A stretch of DNA of 64,000 nt from Ectobius pallidus (lineage: Eukaryota; Arthropoda; Insecta; Blattodea; Ectobiidae), in assembly GCA_964059195.1 (NCBI GenBank), contig CAXKWD010000011.1, forward strand, positions 10,122,366-10,186,365. Direction: 5' to 3'. The notes beneath the pieces are model-generated. The model had not been told where the DNA came from and did not search any database. It saw nothing but the letters and a program-made list of their open reading frames with translations. A program made the position numbers and the translations under genes. Within the stretch, counting starts at the first letter, position 1; the number at the start of each line of letters is the position of its first letter. Shown here piece by piece: positions 24,461-34,837 of the stretch.

Positions 24461-24478
24461 TTGATCCCATTCTAGTTT

Positions 24479-24838
24479 GATCCTAGTCAAAACAAAGGGG
24501 AGGAGAACTCACAGAGAGTTCGCGGAAAATTCGCATCATGTGACAAAACGTGATTGGTTAATGTCATTAGCATGCGCCATTACCAGAGCGTGGCTAACGA
24601 GTGTTCGTAAGTTCATGCAATAATAATATCAATATTTACACGTGAAATAACAAACTCTCACTGGCATCGTCATCATTATAGTATATCAATTAGCAAACAA
24701 AACATAAAGGATTCATTGTTCACGACGACCCTGCGGATGAGTTGTACTGAGAATAAACAAACTAGCATTAAACATGGTTAACACGTGCGTTCTCACGTGC
24801 GGGCTATGACAGCCACGCCTCTTTGTTTTGAACAGGAT
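24479..24838. mobile_element. probable nested insertion with short inverted ends
   Basis: GATCCTAGTCAAAACAAAGG at the left and CCTCTTTGTTTTGAACAGGATC at the right are inverted with a few mismatches. The segment falls between two parts of the hAT transposase that should be contiguous, so it is probably a later insertion of about 360 bp. No clear target duplication. Frames within it are incidental. Confidence 0.5.
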
Positions 24839-24839
24839 C

Positions 24840-25126
24840 GTTCTTAAATGGAATCTTGCCTGGGGAAATCTTCTATAAAATATAGATAAATCCTTTTTGA
24901 TTTGAAATCGGTCTTGCATTTTTATATCACTTTGCAAATCAATGACTTCTAGTTGCAATGACGTTGAAACACTGTCAATATCCACAGAAAATGGTGTCGC
25001 AAATATGCAAATATCGGATTGGAGGTTTGCAAAATCTTGAAATCGGCAATCAAATTCCTGATCCAGTTCTTCTAATATTTGCACATAATTATTTAGGTCT
25101 GTAATTCGATGACATACTGTAGACAA
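24840..25126 (-). pseudogene. hAT transposase, middle portion
   Basis: The minus-strand frame contains FDCRFQDFANLQSD, ATPFSVDID, LQLEVIDLQSD and FYRRFPQARF. This is the order seen in the stretch before the hAT dimerisation domain of GTF2IRD2/ZBED/Charlie-like transposases ('RF-DF ... F--PF--D ... LQ-ELI-LQ-D ... FY--FP'). About 95 residues are alignable. The frame then runs into the nested segment (24713-24838), where similarity stops. Confidence 0.78.
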
Positions 25127-25352
25127 CGTTGGAAAATGTGACGTGTCTCCGAGAGTGAGGTGACGTTTTCATAAGTCTAGTTTTACTTTGAATGCACTAA
25201 ATTTACCATACAATTCTACTGCTGCAGTGAACGCCACTGCGCTGATGCGTATTGACAGCAATACAACTCAACTGCTCTCTCTCCGAAGCTCTTGCGAGAT
25301 GACTGGCTCTTACGTCACAACTGCAGCATCTGCCGGACACTGCTGACTAAAC

Positions 25353-26160
25353 TATCAAAATGTATGTGACATCCTAGTAACTTTACGATTACAATTTATC
25401 CAGTCAAAGTAAAAAATATACACTGATTTCTTCCTTCTGTAATATTGAAGATAATATGAAGCAAATATTGAGGCTTTCAACCTCCATCATTTTAATAATC
25501 TCAACACAAAAACATATTTTATTGTTATGAATTTAAATCGATGCTGCGTACTATTTATTTGACATAAGAAAACTGCCCACACAAATATGTTTTGGACCTA
25601 GTTTCGTAAAAATTACACAATTCAGAAGATTTTTTGGGAATAAGTATTTAATTAGTACTTTTAACAGTTATTTAAACATAAAATCACATTTTTGTCAGGT
25701 TTCACATTCGTCGTTAAATCTTAAATTTACAATATTTTCGGGGTCTTGCTCAAGGAGTGAAATCTCCTCTTACAAAATAATGAACTTAATATCAAACTTA
25801 AATAATATTACAGCCTGATCTGTAGGCAAAATCCGTCAAAATAAACCAGAATACTGTAATAACAATAACGTCTGTATCTGAGAGCAATAGTAGTCTAACG
25901 AAAAGTCTATTATAGGAGATGTAAAGGCTTAAATTTATTCACGTCAAAGTGTCTTCTCATTTCCCAATATAGATGTACTTTCAAACGTCTATAAGTCTAT
26001 ATTTTCCCCAATCTGCTTTAAATCAAAATACCGATACAATAGAAGTGTAGAGAGACAATTATTACTGTATAAACACCTGAACTAGTACAACTTAAAAAAA
26101 AATAACAAACCCAACTCAAAGGAAAACATTCCCTCCATATAAGGAATAACTATCCATAAC
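25353..26160. other. no gene recognised
   Basis: AT-rich; nothing supportable. Confidence 0.5.
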
Positions 26161-26162
26161 TA

Positions 26163-26925
26163 TTTCTGCTGCGGGGAAATGCAACTAATACCACACTAGT
26201 ATTTAAGTGGCAGAAAAGAGCACTTAGATGCATTTTGGGATTAAACCCAACAGAGTCATGTAGAGAGCATTTTGCTAACCTGAATATAATGACTGTGCCA
26301 GGACTATATATTTTTAATTGTCTAGTTTACATAAAGGAAAACCTCTCAGCATTCTCCCATAGGACATCTGTACATTCATATGACACTAGAAACAGTTACA
26401 TGATTGATCTTCCCTATTCCAGACTATCCAAAACACATAATAGTCATCTTTATTTAAGCCTTCAACTATTTAATAAACTCCCTCAGAGTTCACACTTAGT
26501 GGCGAACAAATTTAAAACTGTTTTAGAATCCTGGATTAAGGGCAAAGCATTTTATTCACTTGAAGAGTTTAACAACTGTAATATGTCCAATTTATTATTC
26601 TGACTGGTATTATTACCTATAGAATAGCTCAATTTGTATCTGCATACCTTCTTAAATTCTCTTTTAAGATCTTTCACTATTGCATTACTCTGATGCAAAT
26701 GTGTAGTGTTCCAGTTAATGTATGTTATTTTTAAGTAGTGTGGTAGTGTGTGGACAGGCAATTTATAGTAGGTGGTATGATGCTGTCCATTACAATTTCC
26801 TATGACTGTTACAGACATAATTGTAAATAATTTTAAGTATATTGTAAATACTGTGTAAAACAATGACTAAGCCAATTGTACAATGTATTAAACGGCAAAT
26901 AAAGATTATCTTATCTTATCTTAAA
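26163..26925 (+). pseudogene. 5'-truncated non-LTR retrotransposon: RT C-terminus, 3' UTR and TTATC tail
   Basis: A continuous plus-strand frame from about 26163 to the stop at 26601-26603 reads GNATNTTLVFKWQKRALRCI, then NIMTVPGLYIFNCLVY, HSYDTRNS, LQLFNKLP and FYSLEEFN. These are, in order, the conserved blocks after the catalytic domain of CR1/Jockey-like insect reverse transcriptases (QKRA-R, L-I-T---LYI, H-Y-TR, -YNKLP, FYS-EE). About 145 residues; the catalytic YADD region is missing. The 3' UTR runs about 300 bp and ends AATAAAGATTATCTTATCTTATCTT (26900-26925), a pentamer tail. The frame is intact over this stretch, so the insertion may be fairly recent, but no 5' target duplication was found. 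Confidence 0.82.
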
Positions 26926-28200
26926 ATCATTAATGACAAAAAACAATTTACAGACAGATGTTTTAGTATTCGAAATGAATTAAAATTGTGAAAATAAAAA
27001 GCAGATCCGTTGAAAACTATTTCTCCCATTTTCAGTATTGAAAGTGTTTAGACGAGAATCACATCAACATACATATACATTACATATTTTCCATTTACCT
27101 GGTAAAATTTTTCTTGGAAATATTACTTTCTTCTTCCATCCAGCCCTCATTTCAAACCCGCAGAGTTAAAGCACAACAAATGATTCCTCACAACGTGCAT
27201 GGCCTTGCTAATAATGGATAGGCATTATGAACATGCAAGTATATCAGTTAAAACTTATCTTTAAACTTGAACTACAACACGTCACTGGCTATGACAGTGG
27301 TAGAGTGAGTTCTCTCTATCTTACTGCTTCGCTTTCGACCCCACAAAATTTGCACAATACTTATTTCATTACCTTGCAGTAATACTTTCACTTACTTATG
27401 TCACAAATACTAGCAAAGAAAGTGTTCTACTTATCGCAAAATTCGTAATGCAGCCTTAATATAAAAGTATTTATAAATATCAGATACTTGGGGCGTAATG
27501 GGAGAGTAGCATTGCAATTGCGTTCGCGGCTGATCCTTTGAGAAACGATCTGGTTTTAATGACAGGTTTTGGAAAGGAGACACTGGCTCATCTCTGTTTT
27601 CTTAATTTTAAAGTATGGTCCCCTATATTGTACTCTAAATCTATTTGTTATACATTACACATGTTTAGGCTATGTCCATAACCTAAAACTCAGATTAAAG
27701 TATTTGTTGAGTAATGTCTAAAAATGATACAAAACACTCGTCACAAATTTAAAACAATAAAATACACAAAAAGTCTTCAGAATGAAATGCTGTTATTCAA
27801 TTAAAATATTAAAAATCTAGTGACGCAGGGCCCTTCTTCATTGGTGTTAAAATGAATGCACATTTCAACCTAAGTAGGTTATCTTCAGTCCTAAAAATAT
27901 TACAAATCAAATTTAGTTAGTATAATAAAATATAAATAAAATAAATGTTAGGATTATTATATGCACTAACCTTTACCAGTATGCCTTCCTATACCCAGAC
28001 GTAGCCTACACGTTATGAACACTAATTGAGTACTGATTTGTTCACGTGTTTGTTTACTTTTTAATATATGATTCCTGGAGCGCGTTCAAAAAGATGGCTG
28101 TCTTCTATTACATCTTCATTGATTGTATTATGTCGGTTAATATAAATTTGATAGACTTCTATACTGTTTAATCCATTACTTTTACCCTGTTTATCAGCCA
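26926..28200. other. no gene recognised
   Basis: AT-rich; nothing supportable. Confidence 0.5.
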
Positions 28201-28211
28201 TTTCATAATTA

Positions 28212-28603
28212 TTACGGGTGGGACATTCTAGCAAATTATAAAAATTATTTTTCTTTATTACATATCATAAATAATAAACTAGAATCGGTTCTTCACATTC
28301 TGTAAAATGTACAATGCCTTCTCCTCCACACTACATGCAAAGAATTATTTAAAATTTATTTTAAATATTATAAATTTTTTTTTCAAAATCTGTTACGGGT
28401 GGGACATAATTTGGACACTGATTTTAATTATGCAAAACAAAAGTTCATTTGCTGTTCTGCTATTACTGTTAGGGTCTTCATGTTGTTATTAATGAAGTTA
28501 TGAGGGATTAAATACAAATTATAAACTGTTTCCAGGTTGTCAGAACATTTATTTAACTCATCAATAATAATTTAACAAAACTGTCACCATTACGGGTGGG
28601 ACA
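28212..28603 (+). repeat. three spaced copies of TTACGGGTGGGACA
   Basis: Exact 14-mers at 28212-28225, 28393-28406 and 28590-28603 (spacing 181 and 197 bp) in otherwise AT-rich DNA. The DNA between them does not align well. Function unknown (see findings). Confidence 0.85.
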
Positions 28604-29540
28604 AAAAGTCACTGTTTGTTATTAACCACACATATTTTTTGAAGTTAATCTTATACCAAATTGTACCTTAAGATGTATATTTTCTCAAATGAAAATGGAC
28701 ATAGCTGATTACTCTTGACCACTTGGTATTGAAGAGTGTTAAAATCATACTAAAAATGGCAAAAAAAGTAACTCAACGCAATAAATAAGTAAATCGACAG
28801 ATTTTACACATGAAACCTTCAGATACACCTAAGTCCCTAATATTCAGTGAACTTTAGGTTTAAAACTTGTATTTGACCATCCAATTAGAATAATTTTATA
28901 ACTTTTCTCTTTGAGGGGTAAAATTCCCACATTTTATGAAATGGCTGTTATACAGAATTTCCATCTTATCTTCAATATTGCTAAGTTTATGTTGTGTGTT
29001 TATTAGATGTTTTGCGAAAGCTCATTTGGTTCTGTTATATTTAAAATCTAGTTCATGTTCATTATCTCTCTTTCCGAACTGTTCTACCCGTTTGTTCTAC
29101 GGTAATCCATACTCATTACCTTTCAACTAGAATACACCACTATTGTCGTATTTATCTTTTTTATATGTGTCTGGATTATGCAGTTTGTTTTTTTAGATTA
29201 TTCATTTTTAGAGCTACGTTTACATTATTCACTTTTAATACGTTTGTTATATTATAGGGTAACATATTTCTGGGTAAAGCCCTATTCCATTAGCCATACA
29301 GTTTTCCTTCCTGACGCCGAAAACGTAATTTAATGTACTTACTTTTGTTGAAGGAATTGATTCAGGGGTGGAATTAGTAGTTTTTAGAACTTTGTTGTAT
29401 TTTTACCCCTTGCAATCAGTTCAATTTTATTACGCATAAAACACGGCAGCCATATTATGGTTCTGAGTGAAGTAGGATGAAGAACTGGCGAAGCTGGATG
29501 ACCAATAAGGTAAGTAGTGGCAGGTAGATTCTATTTTAGT
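28604..29540. other. no gene recognised
   Basis: AT-rich; short frames only. Confidence 0.5.
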
Positions 29541-29546
29541 GACAGG

Positions 29547-29590
29547 TTAGGTTATGTTTGTTTGGTTTGGTTAGGTTGGTTAGGTTATGA
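29547..29590 (+). repeat. degenerate TTAGG/GGTTA-like run
   Basis: TTAGGTTATG...GGTTTGGTTAGGTTGG: related to the insect telomeric pentamer but out of phase in the middle. Weak. Confidence 0.4.
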
Positions 29591-30164
29591 ACAGTGACAT
29601 TAGTTTGGTAGGGCATACTGAATTCACGCGTTTCGGAAATGTACCATATTATATCTACAGTGAGGTTCGTCGTGTTGGTTAACCTGTTTACCCACATAAG
29701 ATGGCAGTCAGTTATATGTTCTTATCATGAATTACGTATTTTAAGGTAAGAGAATTACAGGGTATAATCTTATATATGAACCAATTTCGGACATAGGGAC
29801 GCATTTTAAACGTTATTTGGTTTTGTAAAAATGAAAACTGTATGGCTAATAGAATAGGGCTGGTCCCCATATTTCTTATACTGCTTTCTTTGTTCATTGA
29901 TGTGAGTTGTGTTGCTGGGCTTTTCTTTTTATAAACATTACTTTTCTGTTTTAATGAGTTTTGTGACTATTTTGTATCTAAGTGTTTTAAGCTGTCCAGA
30001 GATAAAAAAATGTCATTTTTATTTTCCATATTTTTCAGTTGAATTCTTATTTTGATAATTTACCATACATAAAACATTAAAGCAAATCTCTCCACTCTTA
30101 GGCTAATGAAATAAAAAATTAAATTGAATGAACATTTAAAAATACATGTAAATAGTGTAGTTTT

Positions 30165-30360
30165 TAACATTAACAGTAATAATTTCTTTCGAATTGGTAT
30201 CTGCTGTTATTTTTAAAATAACAATCACTCGAAAATAGGATAGAAAGTTCTTGTTTAAACATTTACAGTAAATCCTTTAGAATTAGTATTTGCCGTTATT
30301 TTGAAATTGACAGTCTCTCAACAATAGGATAGCAAATTCGTATTTAAACTTCTAAGAATT
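30165..30360 (+). repeat. two diverged units of about 93 bp
   Basis: The blocks AATTGGTATCTGCTGTTATTTT...AATAGGATAGAAAGTTCTTG-TTTAAAC and AATTAGTATTTGCCGTTATTTT...AATAGGATAGCAAATTCGTA-TTTAAAC align along their length with about 80% identity. Confidence 0.65.
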
Positions 30361-30603
30361 AACTCAGCATACGTACGAATTTCTTGTGTGAATTGGAAAT
30401 GATTAATTAATGCAGACTGGTAATACGATAATAATTATGCCAAAATTTGCAGAGTCAATCAGTTCAAAACTTTTTCCTAAAGCTTCCAGTAAAATTCATA
30501 ATGTGCCCTCAAATTCTACAATCACCTAAACTAATTGTAAACAGGTGAGATATCTGGCTCTCATTATTGGGAAAATTTAACTACATATTTAGCGAAAAAT
30601 AAC

Positions 30604-30823
30604 TAGAGCAAACATGCCTAATTTCGCTGTATCCCTAATTTCGCAGTATCTTTTTATTTTATTTACTGCAAAATCAGGAACAGTAATGAAAAAAATATAA
30701 AAAACGTATAAAACAGAAGAGAAGATGCCCTCTTTGATGAATAAGATGAAATATTTCCACTTCTGTTCCCAATTTTGCAATAAATAAATTAAAAAGATAC
30801 TGCGAAATTAGGTATGTTTGCTA
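30604..30823. mobile_element. 220-bp MITE, TA-flanked
   Basis: TA-GAGCAAACATGCCTAATTT at the left and AAATTAGGTATGTTTGC-TA at the right. The inverted arms extend about 60 bp (AGTATCTTTTTA-TTTATTTA-TGCAAAAT...GGAACAG). The left arm contains an extra duplication of CCTAATTTCGC. TA target duplication and size fit a Tc1/mariner-type MITE. Confidence 0.8.
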
Positions 30824-31299
30824 TACATGTATATATACATATTTTGCATATTTTTAGTAAATATAATTTTTTCCGTGAGCCCGATATTGTGTGCAAAGTA
30901 TTGATAGCGGGCTCGAAAGTCATGCTTCATTTTCATTACATTAAATGGCCTTGTGTTACTTATCACACATCTGAAAGAAATCTCGTAATGCGTGGATGCT
31001 GGAAAGAAACACGGTTGACTGATCACGAACCGAACAGAAAACGCAGTGCATTTGCTAATTTAAAACAGTAATGTAAGCTTACGTGTCTTGACATTGCGAT
31101 AAGCAAACTTGGCATTGACTTACACGGATAAACAAGATAGGAACTTCAGAACTCCACCTAACAGCAGAACTTGAAACTATTGGTAAAGAAACGACGAAGA
31201 ACTTGAGAGCATTGAGGTCGAGAGGCAGTGCAGAACTTCAACGCACTTATGGGCGAAGAAGCAGCATAAAACTAACAATTGTGGAGTTGCATCCGTTAG

Positions 31300-31557
31300 A
31301 AGACTAGGCCTACCATACGACCGTTAAACCATCTGCCTATGGTAGATTTGGAGGGGGGATGTGGTCAGCCTGCTCACATGCACGGCCGTTAATATAATGT
31401 TTTCCGTGACCGGAGCCGCTACTTCCTAATCTAGTACCTCTTCAGTTTTAATGATGTTCCAGACCTCCTTGCTCCATAAAAATCCGAGGAAGTTCCAGAG
31501 ATCGAACCTTGGCCTGCGTAGCCAGCGACGGTAACCACGACACCACGCAGGTGGTCG
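31300..31557 (-). mobile_element. SINE family A copy, diverged
   Basis: GACTAGGCCTACC, ATGTGGTCAGCCTGC, GACCGGAGCCGCTACTTC and a tRNA-like head on the minus strand (B box near 31502; CGTGGTGTCGTGGTTACCG). The TAGGCCTA here is part of the SINE itself. Confidence 0.78.
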
Positions 31558-31565
31558 GTAACATA

Positions 31566-31745
31566 AAACTATAGTCCAATTGACCTAATTCTTCTGATGA
31601 CACTATGGACCTGGGATCTACTTTGTCTAGGCCTATAACAAATGTATACCAGGATCAATCCTGGTGAAGGTATCAGTTACGTAAGGCCGACAACCTTACT
31701 ACCGTCAAGTACCGAATGTGTGAAAGTCTAGAAGCTTCAACCTCC
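31566..31745 (+). mobile_element. SINE family C copy, diverged, head missing
   Basis: CAATTGACCTAATTCTTCTG, GGCACTATGG-like, CCAGGATCAATCCTGGTG and GACAACCTTACTACCG align in order with the reverse complement of 51258-51548. Confidence 0.7.
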
Positions 31746-31859
31746 TCAACCTATTTAAATTCCTCATTTCCCGTTTTCTTTTTGGGCCCCCTAGTACCTC
31801 GGGCACTCCGCATCGCGGGGTCTGCGGGGCCATCAGTTTCGCCACTTTTTTCGTAGGAC

Positions 31860-32405
31860 AGTGTTTGTCAAGCAATTTTAACTAAATTTGATAGTGCTTA
31901 TTTTGCTTATTCTGGGAGAAAAAGATTTTGCTTGCATATTTTATTATTTTGATTTAAAATAGCATACTTCACTAAAAAATGTAACATTAAACTGCTTATT
32001 TCACTCCTGCGCGTCACGGTTTCCTGTCCTTTATCGGATAACAGAATCCCTGAAAAATCCAGGTTATAAAACACTCTTGTCAGAGTTCTATAAAACTTTC
32101 CGGTGAAGAAACATATTATATTAAAGAGGAATTCAACGAAAAAGAACTGTGTTGCTTTTCATATGCGCCTGTGACTTTCACGACGTTGAAAGAACATTTT
32201 CATATTACAAATTTTACACTGAAAGATGCAGGAGTTTACACAAGAAAATCTTCGGATGACCTTACATGCTGTGACGGCCGTGAATAAGATAAGAACTCTA
32301 CGAAACCAACAATTTATTTGTTCTTCGTGTAATTTGTTTTTGCTTAGTTTGGTGCTTATTTCTTGCTTATTTTACTGGTTTATTTTGCTTATAAATCCGG
32401 CTCTA
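31860..32405 (+). pseudogene. hAT element remnant with GCTTATTTT motifs and one recognisable terminus
   Basis: The right end AAATCCGGCTCTA (ending 32405) is the complement of TAGAGCCGGATTT, close to the TAGACCTGGGATTT terminus of the MITE family at 1315/18893/32659. Next to it GCTTATTTT is repeated (32340-32390) and again near 31905-31990, as GCCTATTTT is in the MITEs. A frame at 32226-32290 reads FTQENLRMTLHAV, resembling the extreme C-terminus of hAT transposases (FT-ENL---L). The left terminus was not found. Confidence 0.45.
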
Positions 32406-32658
32406 ATTATTATTGTAATTTTCATTGTAGAAAGTGACATATATTATGTTAAATTGCATAATTCCTTGTTACTTTGTATGCAGCTGGTTGAAACGATTAA
32501 TTCATGCAGAATTAGTTACGAGTGAGTCACACAGCGCTATATACGGGCATTTCAATTGTGTAACCAGTACTCTTGCACTAGCTGTCTGTCTACATTCGTT
32601 CATGCCAAGTGATTCACAAACTCATATGATCTCAGGTCCTACACTCCTACTTGATAAC

Positions 32659-33018
32659 TAGACCTGGGATTTTAGGCTCTAAAAAAATTAGTTTTAGGCA
32701 ACTAAAATAGTCTTTTAAAACAAGTAAATAGGCTTTTAAAAGAGAAAATAGGCACTTAAACTAAGTTTTAAAAATGTGTAAATGGACAGAAAATGATTGT
32801 AAAAGTTACATAAGTTGGATTTTATTGTAAATGTAGAAAATAGGCATTTTAGGCACTAAAATAGTAGAAATAGGCTCCAAAGGCCCAAATAAGCATTTTA
32901 GGGCACTATAAAACTCTCTAAATATAAGTGATATATCATGAAATGTCAACATAATTAAAGAATTTCATGTTATTTCATAAGGAACGAAATAGGCATTTGC
33001 CTTAAAATCCCAGGTCTA
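32659..33018 (-). mobile_element. hAT-like MITE, family 'TAGACC', copy 3 (internally deleted)
   Basis: Same TIRs, inverted orientation relative to the other two copies. 360 bp. Target duplication TTGATAAC (32651-32658) / ATGATAAC (33019-33026), 7 of 8 matching. Confidence 0.9.
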
Positions 33019-33026
33019 ATGATAAC

Positions 33027-33364
33027 TTAAAATGACCTTTGTATTTGATATAAAATCCTAGTTTCTATCTTGGTGATACCCAACAAAACTCAAGGACCCA
33101 AACATCTTAATCTAGAATCTATTGTTAAAACTCAATGACGAAAATCTTCAAGATCGTATAGGGTACCTTAAGCATATTTTGAGATAAAGTATGGATTAAT
33201 ATCATTGCAAATTTGAGTTTGTATTTTAATGGTTGTGGCTTGAGAATTTGTTTATTGTTCAAATTATTTTTATTCATTTTTGGTCATTACTATGTTATTA
33301 TTAATAATATTGTTATATTGTGCTTTTGGTAGAATGTAGTTTACTTCCTGTTTTATAGGCTATA
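33027..33364. other. no gene recognised
   Basis: AT-rich; nothing supportable. Confidence 0.5.
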
Positions 33365-33475
33365 AAGATCAGAAATTACATGCTTATCTCAGGCTCGTCT
33401 GCCCGGGAAATCGAACCAGTGACGTCCCGAATGTAAGTCCATAACATTATGCCTCGTCCACCTTAATTGCAAAGA
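33365..33475 (-). mobile_element. tRNA-like SINE head
   Basis: On the minus strand: GGTGGACGAGGCATAATG then CTGGTTCGATTTCCCGG (B box, 33404-33420). Body not delimited. Confidence 0.5.
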
Positions 33476-34430
33476 GAGGAATAAATAAATAAATCGAGGA
33501 CATAACACATGGAGAAGGGAACAAACGAGCAGGAAAAGTGGAAGGGAGAAAGAGGAGGGTTAAATGATGGATCTTTCAAATCAAAAGGAAGATAAAACTA
33601 AATAAATAAAGGTGGGATAATCAAACATGAGTACAAAGTTGTTGTACACTACTATTCACAAGTTCCCAGTGGAAATCTTATCTGCATTACATATTATTGA
33701 GCGACGATGTCTGATTGCTTGCGAATTTCTATACTGATATAATTATAACGCGGCGATGTCTGACAATTTGCGAATATCTGCACTGTGCTTCAGTGTAGCT
33801 GGGAGGAAGCGGCAATGATGATGCGGAGAGGGTGGCTATTGCAAGGTTTCACTCATCCTCGCTGTTGAGCAGAATATAGGGGTACTCAAAACCAGGAGAG
33901 ACTGCATCGTGATATGTATCAGATCTATATCTACAACACTACGAACTAATCAATCGTCAACTCATCACTGTAGTGGACGCTGGGTAGGAAATTATGTTTT
34001 ATCTCATGATGATGACAAATAATATCTCAACATATTCGACTTAAAATAAGAACAGTTTATGGTCAGTTCAAATCAATAACAAAATTTACAACCTTTAACA
34101 TATCCTGGCAGAAAATTCATCCGCGGCAATGGCAAAATAATGGGACTGCGCAATTATTTCGAGTTGAAGGATCAACGAAGGACTCGTTAGAAATCAAGGG
34201 CTGAATTACCTAGTAGGTTGTAGAAAACCTTCTGCTGCCAGGATAAGTATTCAGGGTCTATACACGCAAATAAGGAATTGATGCTGTTACTCAGCAGAAA
34301 GGTACTGTAGTTTTAGATACTTATGTTATAAAGTGCACGTTTTTATTTGCTGTTTCTGTATTATTTTCATACTTTATGCTTTGAAGATTAGCCTAAATAT
34401 CTTTAAAGTTATATATATATATATATGTAT
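33476..34430. other. no gene recognised
   Basis: AT-rich; a run of TATG repeats at 34419-34440 precedes the next element. Confidence 0.5.
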
Positions 34431-34438
34431 GTATGTAT

Positions 34439-34684
34439 GTATCTGTGGCTTTGTTCTTAAAAGGCCAATGGCATGAAACTTGCTTTTGAGATAACTGACT
34501 TTGAAGCCTTTATAGAAGTAACATTTTTTGCTGAGAACTTCCGTATTATATCTATTAATAGCAACAGACATTGGTACTTTTAATAGGCCTATATGAAAGA
34601 TAAAGACTAGCCGAGCTCAATAATGCATAAATCTCATTTTTGCAAGAAGTTGACATTGGCCCTTTTGGAACTAAGCCACTGATA
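34439..34684. mobile_element. TIR element family 'CTGTGG', copy B (uninterrupted)
   Basis: ATCTGTGGCTTTGTTC...AAAAGGCCAATG and CATTGGCCCTTTTGGAAC...CCACTGAT are inverted ends of about 45 bp. 246 bp. Aligns with both halves of 6847-7484. It carries a 6-bp insertion that creates TAGGCCTA at 34584-34591 relative to copy A. Confidence 0.8.
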
Positions 34685-34837
34685 TATATATATATATTCA
34701 GTGTAAACTTCTAGAAGTATATATACGTGATTTCAAGTAGTATTGTACCTCCCTCCCCATAACACCATGACCCCGGGTAGAATATGCCTTTAACAGAAAT
34801 GAGTTCAAAAATAATCCTTCTTCTTCCTTTGAATTTT

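Larger units (their letters stand above)
23661..25344 (-). mobile_element. 1.68-kb hAT element with TIRs, 8-bp TSD and broken transposase
   Basis: The left end CAGTGACCGGCA and the complement of the right end (CAGTGTCCGGCA, followed by a shared GTGACGT further in) form an imperfect TIR. CACTAAAC (23653-23660) and GACTAAAC (25345-25352) are a 7/8-matching 8-bp target duplication, diagnostic of hAT. The exact right end is uncertain by 2 bp. The interior carries minus-strand transposase pieces at 24840-25126 and 24240-24455, separated by a nested segment. The N-terminal and catalytic regions are absent, so it is a deleted, non-autonomous copy. Confidence 0.85.

Noticed and set aside
29547..29590. 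Interstitial telomere array
   Set aside because: Only two or three exact TTAGG and the phase is broken; much weaker than 40806-40860.
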